DNA of 64,000 nucleotides from Thermothielavioides terrestris NRRL 8126 (Eukaryota; Ascomycota; Sordariomycetes; Sordariales; Chaetomiaceae): NCBI RefSeq assembly GCF_000226115.1, contig NC_016458.1, positions 6,048,001 to 6,112,000 of the forward strand, read 5' to 3'. Shown piece by piece: positions 31,227 to 43,184 of this stretch (position 1 is its first letter; each line of letters starts with the position of its first letter). The notes under the pieces were generated by a model. It saw only the letters and a program-made list of their open reading frames with translations, ran no database searches and was not told where the DNA came from. The position numbers and the translations under genes were made by a program.

Positions 31227-34200
31227 ATTTGTCCTCCCCTCTATAGAACCTGTCCTTAGGTTCAAGCCTTATAGTTGGTAGTGTACTAGTGCTCGATCTC
31301 TAGAAAAGGTCCGCCTATGTATATAGGCTTGCTAACTAGCGGTATAAAGGTGACGTTTTATCTATTTGACTATAAGTTTCGCCTAGGATTTGGTAGGGCG
31401 TTTCTCTTAAGTTAGACTAGTTGCTAAGGCAATATATATAACGTACTTTGCCTATTTTATAATAATTTATATTTTACTAATGTATATAGACTACCTATAC
31501 CCTACTTTAAATTTGTATTATAGTAGCTACGTTTTACACTTTGTATTTTCTTTTCTTTATATATTATTAATTTGTTAGTTGTAGCGCTCTCCTTCTCTTC
31601 GCTTTCTTACCTTACGTTCTTATTATTATTATTATATTTATATATCGTCGTTTTCCTTTATCTTATCTTTACTACCTTTTCTCTATCGATTGATTATAGA
31701 TCTAAAGGAGTTTCTTATACTTCTAGCTTATAAAAAGTCGTTTTACTTTAAATGTTTATATACTATATATAAGAACCTTTTATATAATTCGCTAATACTT
31801 GTTATTTCTAAATACATTATTACTAAGTTGTTGTTAAGTCGCTACGACTAGTATATAAAAAGAAAGGATATTTATATATTAGTAAGTAGCTTAGGACTAG
31901 TATTTAATAGTAGCTTACTTGCTAATCTAGTTAGGCTATTAGCACAATGTCTAGAGATTTGACTAATTTAGTTATTGGTTTATATATTGTATAACTTCTT
32001 TGCAAAGCTAAGAAGAGTCAAATTTTATCTAATCGAGAGTCCTTTAGCGATTAGGAGGATAACGAAGAATACGTCCTTTTAGACAATACTCGCTATAGTA
32101 TTATACGTTTATCGAAGAAGTTAGTCGATACTTTCTATACTATAGACGAGGTATATCGCTATATCTATAGCATTACATTGAATAAACGCTTTACAACCAA
32201 CTAGCAACTAGCCTTTAAGGCTATAGTCGTTAAGTATATAGAACTCAACGTTTCCCTCTTTCTATAGCCTAAGTGCCTAGATAATATATCCTCATTGGCG
32301 GTAGGTCGCTCCTATATATCCCTTAGGTTAGTTGCTAGGAATGTTGATAGCGATTTAATACCAATATAAACTAGAAGTATAGGACTTAAAGAGGGTTTAC
32401 TACCTTCGTCTCAACAATATAAGCTATCTTACCTAGATATAGGCGAAATATAATTTTGCTAAAGAGTTGATTCTATTACTTGCTAATGAAATTAACGATT
32501 GTAAAAATACTTTAGACCTAATAGAGTGGGTTTACCTACTCTATAAGTCGTTGACCTAGCGTTCTCTTATAGTTTAATCAGGGTTTTAGAGAAGGGGTCT
32601 AGTCGTTTTATCTATATATAACTATATACCTTAGTTCGTATATACCGGCCTTTGGCTACAACCGAGCTAGCCTAATATCGCTCTATTATATACCGTCTAG
32701 TGTACTTTAGGTATCCTCTCTCTATTTCCTTTTAGTAGTAACCTTATATATTTGCTAGAACTAGTGGATTAACCACTATATATTTGCTATATCGTCTTTG
32801 TAGATCTACTAGTTGTACTTTAATAGCTAACTTGCCTATTTTACTTAAAAGAACGTCTCGCCTTAGACTCGCTATTTAGCTTATACCTCTTTAACTTCCT
32901 ATTCTTTATTATCTTCTAAGTCTAGTATCGGTATTTAAGCTTTGTTAATAGCTATTTAGGTATATTAGAGTTCTAACAAAGCTACTAGGAATATATTATA
33001 TAGCTGTATATACTTATATAGTAATGTTAACCGATATACTAGCGATCCTACTTAGTTAAGTACTTAGAATAGTCCAACGAACTAGGGTTTCAACTTCTTA
33101 CTAGTCTTAAGTCTTAGGTTCTAAGTGGACAGCTTGACTAGAGCTTTCTTCTAAAACTCTATTAGCTTATATTTTTCGTCGTAGTACCGTTTTTAACTCG
33201 CTATAGCGTTGGCCTAATGTTACTCTTGTTGTTGGCGTAGCTTCTTAAGCTTTTTAATCCGTTCTACTACGTTAGGGTATAGTACCCCCCTTTATCGAGT
33301 ATTGTCCTTGATATAGTAGGAGATTATAGGGTTATAACCTATAAGTATATAAAAAGGGGTAATCCTAGTAGTAGCGTTGACAGAGTTGTTATAAATGAAT
33401 TTAGCTTTAGAGAGGAGGGTTGCCTAGGTAATAGAGTTTAAAGAGGTAAAATATCGTAGATATTAGATAAAGGTTGAGTTTATTCGTTTAATTTACCTAT
33501 TAGTCTAGAGGTAAAACGTTGTTAAGAGCCTTTGGTTTACTTAGTTAAAATAATAAAGATCGTTCTAGAATTAGGAGATAAAGACCGACCTTTAATCGCT
33601 AAGGTATCTATAAGGTACTCTATACTTAAGTTCGATCTCTTAGTAAAGGAGTTTAGCTAGTTCCTAGCTTTAAATAGAAGTTGAGACAAAGAAAAATCGA
33701 CTTATCTTTATATATTGATCGACTATAACTAGGATTACATCCTTCTTACTATCTAGTTGTTCTACTATAGGAAAACCTATAATAAAGTCTATAGCGATTT
33801 TGCTCTAAGGTTGAGTCAATATTAGTAGAGATTAGAGGAGGTTGCTATAAAGGCAATGCTTTACTAGCTTTTAGTACTAATATACTAGGTAGGTATTATA
33901 GTATTTGTTAATATCTTTATTAATACTTAGCTAATAGTATTTTCGTTGTAGTAACTCTTTAGTTTAGTTATAACTAAAGTAGCCTATTAAAGGGTCATTA
34001 TAGTATTGTCTAAAGAGCTTTTATTTTATAGCTTCCTTAGTAGGGATATAAAGCCTAGCTTAATATAGTAGTTCGTTATTAGGTCTTAGCTTCTACTTAG
34101 AAGCAATATTTATTCTTCGCTATAGAGTCTATAGGCAGTCTTTAATCTTTTATATTACTAGATCTAAGTTCTATAGCTCTAGGATTAACTCCTTTATTAT

Positions 34201-37200
34201 CTTAGAGGATACTAAGTCGTATAGGGCTTCGCCTTATATATAAGTGGCTACGACCTTTCTAAGTACGATTTACTCTCGACTAAGTAGTTCTTTAAGTTCG
34301 TCTATACTAGGGGGCTTATAAGTACCCTACTTTATTAGCTAGGTAGTGACTGTCCAACGTCTTATAACCCCTTTAAGGTTGATATATAGCTAGCTCTCTA
34401 CATTGCTAGGCGCCTAGTGTCTAGTACCTATCTATATAATAGATTAAATGTATAGGAGCCTTTCTTTAGTAAACACTTGCTAAAGCCTTACTATTTTATT
34501 TTATAGGGTCGGCAACTACATTATACGTTCTAAAGCTAATCCTTCTATATAGTTAGGCCTTTTTAATAGTCTATTAGCAGGGTTTCGCTTATCTACCTAA
34601 TGCTTAATAACAAAATTGTATTCTATAAGGTATATATACTACCTAGCCTAGCGCCTATTTAGGTATATCTACTTTATAAAGCTCTATAGATTATTATAGT
34701 TAGAGAGAATAGTGATAGGAAAGTTACTCTCTTCAATGCAATAGCGTTAATATTTAAAGGCTTTAATGATCGTTATTATTTCCTTATTAGGTGTCCTATA
34801 ATTCTTTAGCGATCTTGAGAACTTAGTTGACTAGAAGGCTATAGGTCGCCTTGTTCTATTATCTTCTTCTTAAAATAGGACTGCCCCTATAGCGAAATTA
34901 GAAGTATCAGTTTCGATAATCACCTTCTTTTAAGGATTATAGTAATATAACGTCAATACTTCTATAAAAGCTCGTTTAAATTACTTAAAAGCTGTTCGTT
35001 CTTTGCTAGTAAATTAAAAAGATTCTAGTTTCCTTCCCTTCATTAACCCTTTAAATAAGGTGGTTAAAGGCAATGCTAGTTCTAAATAATAGGAGATGAA
35101 CCGTTGATAAAAGTTATAGAATCTGAGGAAGACTTAAATATCTTAGTAAATAGTAGGTTCTAGCTATTCTTAGATAGTTTAGACTTGAGCTAGATCTATA
35201 GTAATTCCCTTAGGAGTTACTAGGTATCTAAGGAATTCGACTTTACACTGGTAAAACTAGTATTTGCTTAGCTTATAGTATAACTACGCTACTTAGAGTT
35301 TTTTAAAGACTTGTCGAATATAGGAAGTATAGGTATTATAGTCTTTCGAAAAGATTAGAACATTATTAAAGAAAGCTATATAGAAATCGTCTATAAGTCG
35401 CTCTAGTACCTAGTAGATATAGCTTTAGAAGGTTATAGGAGCGTTGGTTAACCTAAAAGGTATAACTAAATACTTAAATAGGCTATAGTGAGTATAAAAG
35501 GCTATCTTCTACTCGTCTTCTTCCTTAATATAGATTCAGTAGTAGGCTTCTTTGACATCTAGCTTACTAAAGTACTTAATGTTAATTATATAGTCTAAGA
35601 TTTCTAAGATTAAGGGCAATAGGTAGTGGTTCCCGTATAATTTTATTAAGCCCTTAGTAATTGATATAGAGTTAGAGAGTACTATCCTTCTTAGGTATAA
35701 ATAGAACTAGGCTTATAGCTAGGCTCTAAGATTCTTAAATACGCTCTTTCACTAGGTTTTTACAAAGGTATTCCTTAAGGATATCTAGCTCCTTCTACGC
35801 TAGTAGGTAGATAGGCCTTACTAGGGGTATTGTACCTAGTAGCAGTTCGATAGTATAGTTGGCGTTACAATATAGTAGTAAGACGTTGGCCTTAGTAGGA
35901 TCTAATACATTAGTAAAATCCTAAAGCTCCTTAGGAATTTCGTTTCTACCTTGAGACTAGCTCGCCTAGGATTCCTTGTCCTCTTCCTCTTTAGGGAACA
36001 AGGCCTATAGTATATCTAGGTATATAAATAGGGCGTAAATATAAGGTTTATAGCGCAACGTCTTAGCGAACTATTTAGGGCATTTAAAGCGAATATTAGC
36101 TATCTTAGGTATAAACTACTATTCCTTAGTAACTAAGAATAGTAGGATATATTCTTTTACTATTTTAGATATCTCTAGAATAATAGGGGATCCTCCCTCG
36201 ATGAAAGGGCGGTTAATAGTAGTATAAGGAACTTTAAGTTTCTATATTATACCTCTCCTATTTAATAGTTCTAAGGGTATAGAGAACACTCTATATAACT
36301 AGGATATATAGGCATCTACTATACAAGCTTATAGTAAGGAAGGCTTTACTATAGAGAGGTAGTACTATTTTATAAACTCAAGGCTAACTATATCAATTTT
36401 AATACAAATGTCTAAATCTATTATAACCTCCTAAGGTTTTTTAGTATATAGGGTAGCGGCGGCTTAGAAGTATTCTACAACTTAGTCCCTATATAAGAGG
36501 AGTATACTAGTGGTACTAGGGTTTACTACTAGGTACTAGCTTTTTCCTCTTTTTCACTATTGTCTTATAAACGACTAGTGCTTAGTCTATACCTAGCTTA
36601 TAGAGTATAATAGGTACCTCTATACCTTTGGTGTCTTATACCTTCTACTTCGCCTATACCTTTAGACTTCTCTAGGTAGTTATAGAAGAAGTGACCTATT
36701 TTGCTATAGGTCTAATAGGTAAATAGGCTATTACTTTTATCCTTTGTCTCCTTATTGTTATAGCTCTACTTTTCCTTCTTTACTTCGTCGTTAGAGCGAG
36801 GTCGACTATAGCGATCCTAACGTATAGATCGCTCTCGTCCTCGCTACTTCTAGTTGAGGAGCTGCCTAGATCCCTAGTCGGTTCTTAGAGGCTTCTATCG
36901 AACGTCGTACTACTTAACGTTCTAAATCTAAGTTGCTAGCCGAACTATAGCCTTATAGGTCTTAGGCTTTTTAAAGAAATACTAGTCAATATATAACTAA
37001 ATCGGAAGTAATAACTTAGAGTAGAATAGGAAAGTTCGTTTCTTATTGTTTTAACTCTTAGTCTAGGCCTCTAACGAGTTGAGGTACTAGTAGAAGTTCA
37101 AAGAGCTTTAGCCCTTTTATTACTTTACTTAGTCGATAGCTTTAGCGATTTCCAACTAACTATTAGCAAGGTCCTTAATATATAAAGTAGTCTAGTCTTT

Positions 37201-37840
37201 AAAGACCTATTATATTAATTTAGCTATATCTCGTTCTCCCTTTAGTAAATTGTTATAGTAGCTATACTAATAGGTATATAGCGTCTACTCTATTTTATTA
37301 ATAGCGAAGAAGATCTGATTCTTCTTAGTTTTAAAGTGTTTTAAGTCACGTTTAAAGGCTTGATAAAGGTCTTAGAGCTAAATTCAACGCTTTTAAAAGG
37401 TAACGTTCTCTTCTAATAGTATAATATTCTTAACTTTAATAGCTTAATAATCTTATCTTCTATCTTCGCTATCGTCGACTAATCTAGTACCGTCTCTCTT
37501 TCATTTATTAGGCGACTCGCCTATTCTTAGCGACTAGAGCAATTTCTACTCCTAGTCCTTAAGTTCCTTTAAAGCCTAAAGTTGAATAATATAGGCCTAT
37601 ACCCTTTGTAGTAGGTCCCTAGTAGAAAACGTCTCTCTTTATAAAGAAGTATTAGAAGATAAAGGAGATAGGTGGCGAGAACTAGGAAGAGACTTAGTCT
37701 TAGAGTTATAAAGCTATACTAGATTTATAGATGAGTTAACGATAATTGATAGCGATAAATAGGACGAGGATATAGGTATCTAGGTTAAAGTACTATAAAT
37801 AGACAATATCTTAGCTAATAGAAGAAGAAAGATTAGAATC
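31227..37840 (-). pseudogene. Gypsy 1 gag-pol pseudogene
   Basis: The minus-strand frame carries a CCHC-type zinc knuckle with spacing intact but all three Cys read as Tyr (36717-36676; HFFYN around the retained His). Reverse transcriptase motifs follow: ILDYIINIKYFSKLDVKEAY, YLVIPFRLTNAPITFQSYIY and the catalytic box FFNNVLIFS (35367-35362 encode Asn-Asn, expected Asp-Asp). The part to about 31.3 kb should hold RNase H and integrase but is too mutated for me to delimit. Numerous in-frame stops. Not functional. Confidence 0.8.
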
Positions 37841-38153
37841 TATAATAAGAGTCTTTAAAAGCTATTAGTAAAATGCCTTAAGATAAAGAGTTATAGTGAT
37901 TAGGACGAGTAACTATAGTTTCTAAGGCGACCCTATCAATATATCTCTCCTATTGTAGTTGGAGGCTGATCTTTAGAGGATTAGGAATCTCCTTCGCCCT
38001 AGGTAGGCGACTGCCTACCCTTTTAGCTACAGCTCTAAGGGTCTAAGCTAGTACGTTATACTATACGTTATAGATATAAGCTTTTAAGTGCTCTCTTCGT
38101 CTAGAGGTCGTGCTAGTCTTTGTTCGACTGTGGTTCGTGTATATGCTATAACA
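37841..38153 (-). repeat. Gypsy 1 LTR (right, 5' LTR)
   Basis: 313 bp, same length as the left copy. Starts TGTTATAG on the minus strand. Confidence 0.9.
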
Positions 38154-38289
38154 TATTTGTTAAAGCTAAAGAGGAGAAGTATAAGGCTAAAGAGGTAGTG
38201 AGCAATAACAATTAGTTAAAGAAGACTCCTATTTTATAGTAAAAAGGAGGATCGTACTACCTGCCTTATTATATAGTATATATATTAGA

Positions 38290-39531
38290 CTAAGGATTTA
38301 GAGCCCACTTTGTAGGCTTATAGATTTTTTATCTACATTTTTACATTATATAACTTACTTACTATTACTACTAGCTAGCATTACCTATGAACTGCTAGCC
38401 TACAGCTTACCTCCTAGCCTACAGCTCCCACAGTTGCCTACCTACCTACGTTGTACCTATATTATACCCCTAGTGCCCGCGCTATGTCCTCAGTGCCTAT
38501 AGCATGCCCCTAGTACCTACATTATGCCCCTAGTGCCTATGTTATAGCCCTAGTATACCCTCGGTGCCTACGTTATAGCCCTAGTACTTATAGTATACCC
38601 CTAGTGCCTATAGTATACCCTCGGTACTTATATTGTAGCCCTAGTACCTACATTGTAGCTCTAGTACCTACGTTGTAGCCCTAGTGCCCTCGTTGTACCC
38701 CCAGTGCTTACGGTATACCCTTGGTGCCTACGTTGGCCCTAGTGCCTATATTGTAGCCTTAGTGCCTATATTATAGCTCTAGTACCTACAGTATACCCCT
38801 AGTGCCTACAGTATACCCTCAATGCCTACATTGTAGCCTTAGTACCTACGTTGTACCCCTAGTGCCTATAATATACCTTTGGTGCCTATGATATACCCCT
38901 AGTACCTACATTGTAGCCTTAGTACCTACGTTGTAGCCCTAGTACCTACGTTATAGCCTTAGTGCCTACGTTATAGCCCTAGTGCCCTCGTTGTGCCCCC
39001 GGTGCCTACGGTATACCCCTGGTACCTACGTTAGGCCTAGTGCTTACGTTATAGCCCTAGCGTCTACGTTGTAGCCCTGGTGCCTATAGCATACCCCCAG
39101 TGCCTACGTTGTAGCCCTAGTACCGCCCACGGTATACCTTATATACGGCTAGCCCAGTTGCCCACCTAGCCGTGGCTCCCCTAGATACGTACCTGCCTAT
39201 AGCTAGCCTAGTTGCCCAGGCTCCTACGTACGGCTCCCCCAGTTCCACAATACAGGCGTGGAGCCCACGATGTAGGCGCGTAGAGAAAAGGAGGAAAAAG
39301 GAAAATAAAACAACAGGGAAAGGAAATGACGATTTAGCCGTAAGCTAATAGAAGGGGAAGGAAAAATCACTAACAGCTCTATACCCTATATCTGTTATTT
39401 GTTAAGGCTAAAGAGGAGAAGTGTAAGGCCAAAGAGGTGGCGAGCAGTAACAATTAGTTAAGGAAGACCCCTGTTTTATAGCAAAAAGGAGGATCGCACT
39501 ACCTGCCTCATTGTGTAGTATATATATTAGA
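38290..39531 (-). mobile_element. Helitron 3 (short, non-autonomous, 1.24 kb)
   Basis: Minus-strand 5' TC at 39531-39530 (next to host A) and 3' end TTAG at 38293-38290, a C-to-T change from CTAG. It matches Helitron 2 in every part: terminal hairpin (here damaged, GAGCCCAC TTT GTAGGCTT), minisatellite, A/G-rich segment and 5' 190 bp. The minisatellite is more RIP-mutated than in Helitron 2, whereas its 5' quarter (39170-39531) is nearly unmutated. The Gypsy target site is intact here, so the retrotransposon came in after the two copies diverged or only into one. Confidence 0.85.
38440..39135 (+). repeat. 20-bp minisatellite inside Helitron 3
   Basis: About 35 units of the same 20-bp family as in Helitron 2, most with C-to-T or G-to-A changes (gcctatattatagcccta and similar). 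Confidence 0.88.
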
Positions 39532-40351
39532 TTATGTCTCGCGCCATCGAACGTGCTAGCACAAAACCGTGCACAGCTGTATGGGGGCATCATTTTCTCG
39601 CCTTCTCTCAGCTTCCCTGTCTCGAGGACAATTGGTTTCGGAGAGATGCAGACTAACCGCTCAGGAAACTATTGCATAAGAAAAACACACCACATTAACC
39701 TGATGCTTTGACCAATGGCTCGAAGAGCGCACTCCATCATGCAAGGCTGATAAGCGACCTGTCGCGGGGCGATGTAGCAGGAAGGCAGGAAGGGTACTCG
39801 GTAACGCTGCAATGCAGTAAGCTGGGGCGATGACGACACTGCAAGCGATTAAGTTGCATGTCACTGCTCCGTCCGGAGTGGTTATCCGCACGACCTGAAT
39901 TTTCCAAGACAGTGAATGTGGGGTTGTTCCAAGACAGTGAATGTGGGGGTTGTTCGATTCTCAACCGACTTATCGATAAGCTGCCCGGGATGTTAGGCTC
40001 GGCTAGTGGGTACGGATCTGTACAATGACCAGGTACCTGGGGAAACACGGCCTGGGCCATCTCCACCCGACTCTTGTTCAACTTTTTCTGCCGCCATGGG
40101 GGAGCTGCCGCTTCCGATCGCAGCCAGTGCGTTGTTCACCTGCGAATTGAGCTCTTAACGGCCTTTCCGCCCTCGAACTGCGGTATTGTCCCCGCCTCCC
40201 GTGCGGACATCTCCTGAACCCTCCGGCCCCCGGTACGCGCCACGCCCATGTCACTGCCCCGCAGTCGCGGTCCCCCGCTAACAGCCGCCGGCACCAGCAA
40301 AGAAAAGTTGGTGATCCTGTGGCCCGACGGCCGCCGCCGAACTTTTTCACC
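39532..40351. other. Intergenic, promoter side of PRS
   Basis: GC-normal sequence. A 23-bp direct duplication (TTCCAAGACAGTGAATGTGGGG at about 39902-39923 and 39926-39947) is present. No supported gene. Confidence 0.5.
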
Positions 40352-42204
40352 ATGTCCGCCGAAATGGCAAACGAGATCAAGTTGATCAGCGGGCGCAGCC
40401 ACCCCGAACTGAGCGAGAAGATCGCCAAGCGGTACGTCGCAGAGTCCAAGCGTACTGGAGCAATGCGCTGACCGTGACAACCCGCCCTGGCTGCAGACTC
40501 GGCATCGAGGTCGCGAGAACCGTCTCTCTCAACTACTCGAACCAGGAGACCTCCTTCACCGTCGGCGAGTCGGTCCGCGACGAGGATGTCTTCATCGTGC
40601 AATCCACCGCCACGGGCGACGTCAACGAAGGGCTGATGGAGCTGCTGATCATGATCTCAGCGTGCCGGACTGCTAGGTGGGAGGACACGCCGCGCGCCGA
40701 CACATCAGTTCTGGGGGCTGCGTTTGCTGACATTGGATGGTGTAGTGCCAGGAGGATCACGGCTGTTATGTAAGGAGCCCGGAGCCCGTCACCTCGGGAG
40801 GGCGGGCTGGCAGTTGCGTGGGCTCTCACGGATGCAGATGCTGACCTTGGCAGCCCGAACTTCCCTTATGCTCGACAGGACAAGAAGGACAAGGTACAGC
40901 ATAATAATCACAACGCATGCGCGAAGGATCGTATGCTGACACAACCTGCAGTCGCGAGCTCCCATCAGCGCCAGGTTGGTCGCAAACATGCTGCAGACGG
41001 CCGGTGCCAACCGTATGTTGCTTTTTTTCACTCGCCCTAGGCTCGTGCATTGTGCTAAGCTTGGACTAGACATCGTAACCGTGGATCTCCATGCCTCTCA
41101 GGTGGGTGTTCACATCCTAATGGGCCGCAGGTGACAATGCTAACGGCATGCGGCAGATCCAAGGTATGGCGTTCTCCTGTCGGAAAGGCGGCCTTGAATC
41201 CCTGTACTGGGGGATTTACCTATCGATTGGATACTAACTTGTGATCCTTTCTTTCTTACACAGGTTTCTTCAGTGTCCCAGGTCTGGCGCCCACGATGTC
41301 CCTTCTTGGGAACCTCGCACTAACAACGACCAGTCGACAATTTGTACGCCGAGCCTTCCTTCCTTCGGTACATTAGGGAGAACTTCAACACGGAAGACTG
41401 CGTCATTGTCTCCCCAGATGCTGGCGGTGCGAAGCGGTGCGTAGTTCCTGTCCCTGGCGGGCTGCTTCCGCTAATCATGTTCGCAGTGCTACATCAATTG
41501 CCGACCACTTGAACACTGCATTCGCCCTGATCCACAAGGAGCGTCCCCGGCCTAATGTTGTTGGCCGCATGGTGAGGATCCGAAACACGAGATAACTGGA
41601 AGGACTACAGCTGATGAGGCACGCCATAGGTTCTTGTTGGAAATGTTGAGGACAAGATTGCCATTCTCGTCGGTAAGTGATCTCTTCGCTTTCCCCCCTT
41701 CCGAAGTTCACGTATTCTGATGAACGGATCAGACGACATGGCGGATACCTGCGGCACCCTGGTCAAGGCTGCCGCGGTGCTTAAGGAAAACGGCGCTAAA
41801 TCCGTCCTTGCACTTGTCACTCACGGCATCCTGTCTGGAAACGCCATTGAGACGCTGAACAGCAGCGTCCTTTCAGCCCTCGTCGTCACGAACACTGTCC
41901 CGCTAGGGGACAAGGTCCAGCGGGTGAGTCTGCCTCGCATTGTCGATTCTTCATCGAAACCTGCGGGCAGCTGACGGTTCCTAGTGTCCCAAGCTGCGTG
42001 TTATTGACCTCAGCCCCACCATCGCCGAGGTATGTGTGCTCATGAGCTTCATCCTGCCATCACTCGCTGACCTCAGACACAGGCTATCCGCCGCACCCAC
42101 AACGGTAAATATCGGTCTGTTTCGTATGGTTTGTTGTGCTCCTTGACACTAATCTTGGCGCAGGCGAGTCGGTTTCGTACCTCTTCACCCACGCCCCTGT
42201 TTAG
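40352..42204 (+). CDS. Ribose-phosphate pyrophosphokinase (PRPP synthetase)
   Basis: Makes PRPP from ribose-5-phosphate and ATP for nucleotide, His and Trp synthesis; cytosolic. Fifteen exons sum to 323 aa: 40352-40431, 40497-40676, 40746-40769, 40854-40893, 40952-41012, 41070-41101, 41157-41163, 41264-41281, 41334-41436, 41487-41571, 41630-41672, 41733-41923, 41985-42029, 42083-42104, 42164-42204. All introns are GT-AG and all phases agree. Motifs: [59 protein letters not shown] (catalytic flexible loop), [33 protein letters not shown] loop [11 protein letters not shown]. Length is normal for the family. ATG 40364 (MANEIKL) is an alternative start. Fungi have several PRS paralogues, so no number is given. 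Confidence 0.95.
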
Positions 42205-43184
42205 TCCGGGACAAAATATGTACGGCGACGACGCCCCACTCCCGGACTTTGCGAAGCTTTGATGAAACCATGATATACGGAACAGTCAGGAAGGCAGCAT
42301 CATTGGGCTGCCTGTGAGGATAACTGGACGGTTTGAGGCGCGTAGACTCCCAGCAGGTTACGGAGTTTGACTGCGCGTAGTTGATGGTCTAGGGATTACA
42401 CATGGTCGGAGTTAGCGATTCTTAATTTGCAGTATGGATGTTGGCCTCACAGCCTCCTTGTGTCCTGGCACCCCAGGATCGTAATCAGAGACAGCTTGTG
42501 TGCTTGTGCTTGGCTTCCTAGCCTCCGTGAGATACATCAATCGCAATGCCCTGCCCCAAGAATGGAGAAGGAGGCCTTGTCCGAGGAACGAACCACTATT
42601 CATGGTCAGTCTCTGGCTCCAATTTGTGTCGTGCAAACATACTCCCGTGTTTAGTTGTGACGTGCAGGTCTGGGCTTTCTGGTCGGTGCATTTTCATACA
42701 TTATTCCATCCCATGCCTTTCTCCCGCAACTTCTCCCGGTAGTTAGAGAGATGCGTTGGGTATCGACATCAGGGTAATTACACAAGAAATAAAGAAGTAG
42801 TATTTCATGACTGGCAGCAAGAACGGCCCGTAGGCAATGACTGCGATTTGGCGAAAACTGACAAGAGATCAGTGCATCTGTCTCCCTCTCTTTCGCTCTT
42901 GCTGTCTTTCTTCCCACCACCCCCGCACCCGCTCCTCTGGGATTCATGATTACCCACCGACATGTGTGGATTTCTCGTTTCGTCCTCTTGAGAGAACAAT
43001 GTGGCCACTGCTCCGTCATAAGTTGAGCATTTCAGCCATAATAGTAAGTGTTGCGGGGTCTCGAAAAGGCGGTCGACACGGACCGACCGATCATGGTGGT
43101 GCCGCGGACCGGAGTGAAGTATTGCCGTGGGTTGGCAGGTTGGGTCCTGCTCGGCTAGGTTAGTGCTATCCGTCTATGTCTCTC
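42205..43184. other. Intergenic (two converging 3' ends)
   Basis: Between the 3' ends of PRS and the alpha-kinase gene. No supportable gene or RNA. Confidence 0.5.

Larger units (their letters stand above)
30914..38153 (-). mobile_element. Gypsy (Ty3) LTR retrotransposon, nested in Helitron 2
   Basis: LTRs of 313 bp each (30914-31226 and 37841-38153) flank a 6.6-kb interior. On the minus strand the LTR starts TGTTATAG and ends in CA (TA in the mutated right copy). Both outer flanks carry the 5-bp target duplication TATTT (30909-30913 and 38154-38158); the uninterrupted site is visible in Helitron 3 (ctgttatttgttaagg). Coding is on the minus strand: gag with a zinc knuckle near 36.7 kb, then reverse transcriptase near 35.7-35.2 kb. 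TpA-rich throughout with many stops, so dead. LTR differences are mostly transitions. Confidence 0.9.
29524..38289 (-). mobile_element. Helitron 2 (short, non-autonomous, split by a Gypsy element)
   Basis: On the minus strand it begins with TC (38289-38288) and ends CTAG (29527-29524) next to host T. The terminal hairpin GAGCCCGCTTCGCGGGCTC (29535-29553) is intact. Without the nested retrotransposon (30914-38153) it is about 1.5 kb. It has no RepHel; it consists of about 190 bp of 5' sequence shared with Helitron 1, an A/G-rich segment, and a long minisatellite next to the 3' terminus. Its 5' end abuts the 3' end of Helitron 3 with no base between. It starts about 80 bp after the PTEN-type gene's stop. 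Confidence 0.85.

Noticed and set aside
31227..38290. Possible CRISPR-like array in the 20-bp repeats near 29.7-30.6 and 38.4-39.1 kb
   Set aside because: Units are contiguous and degenerate without spacers, and the genome is eukaryotic.
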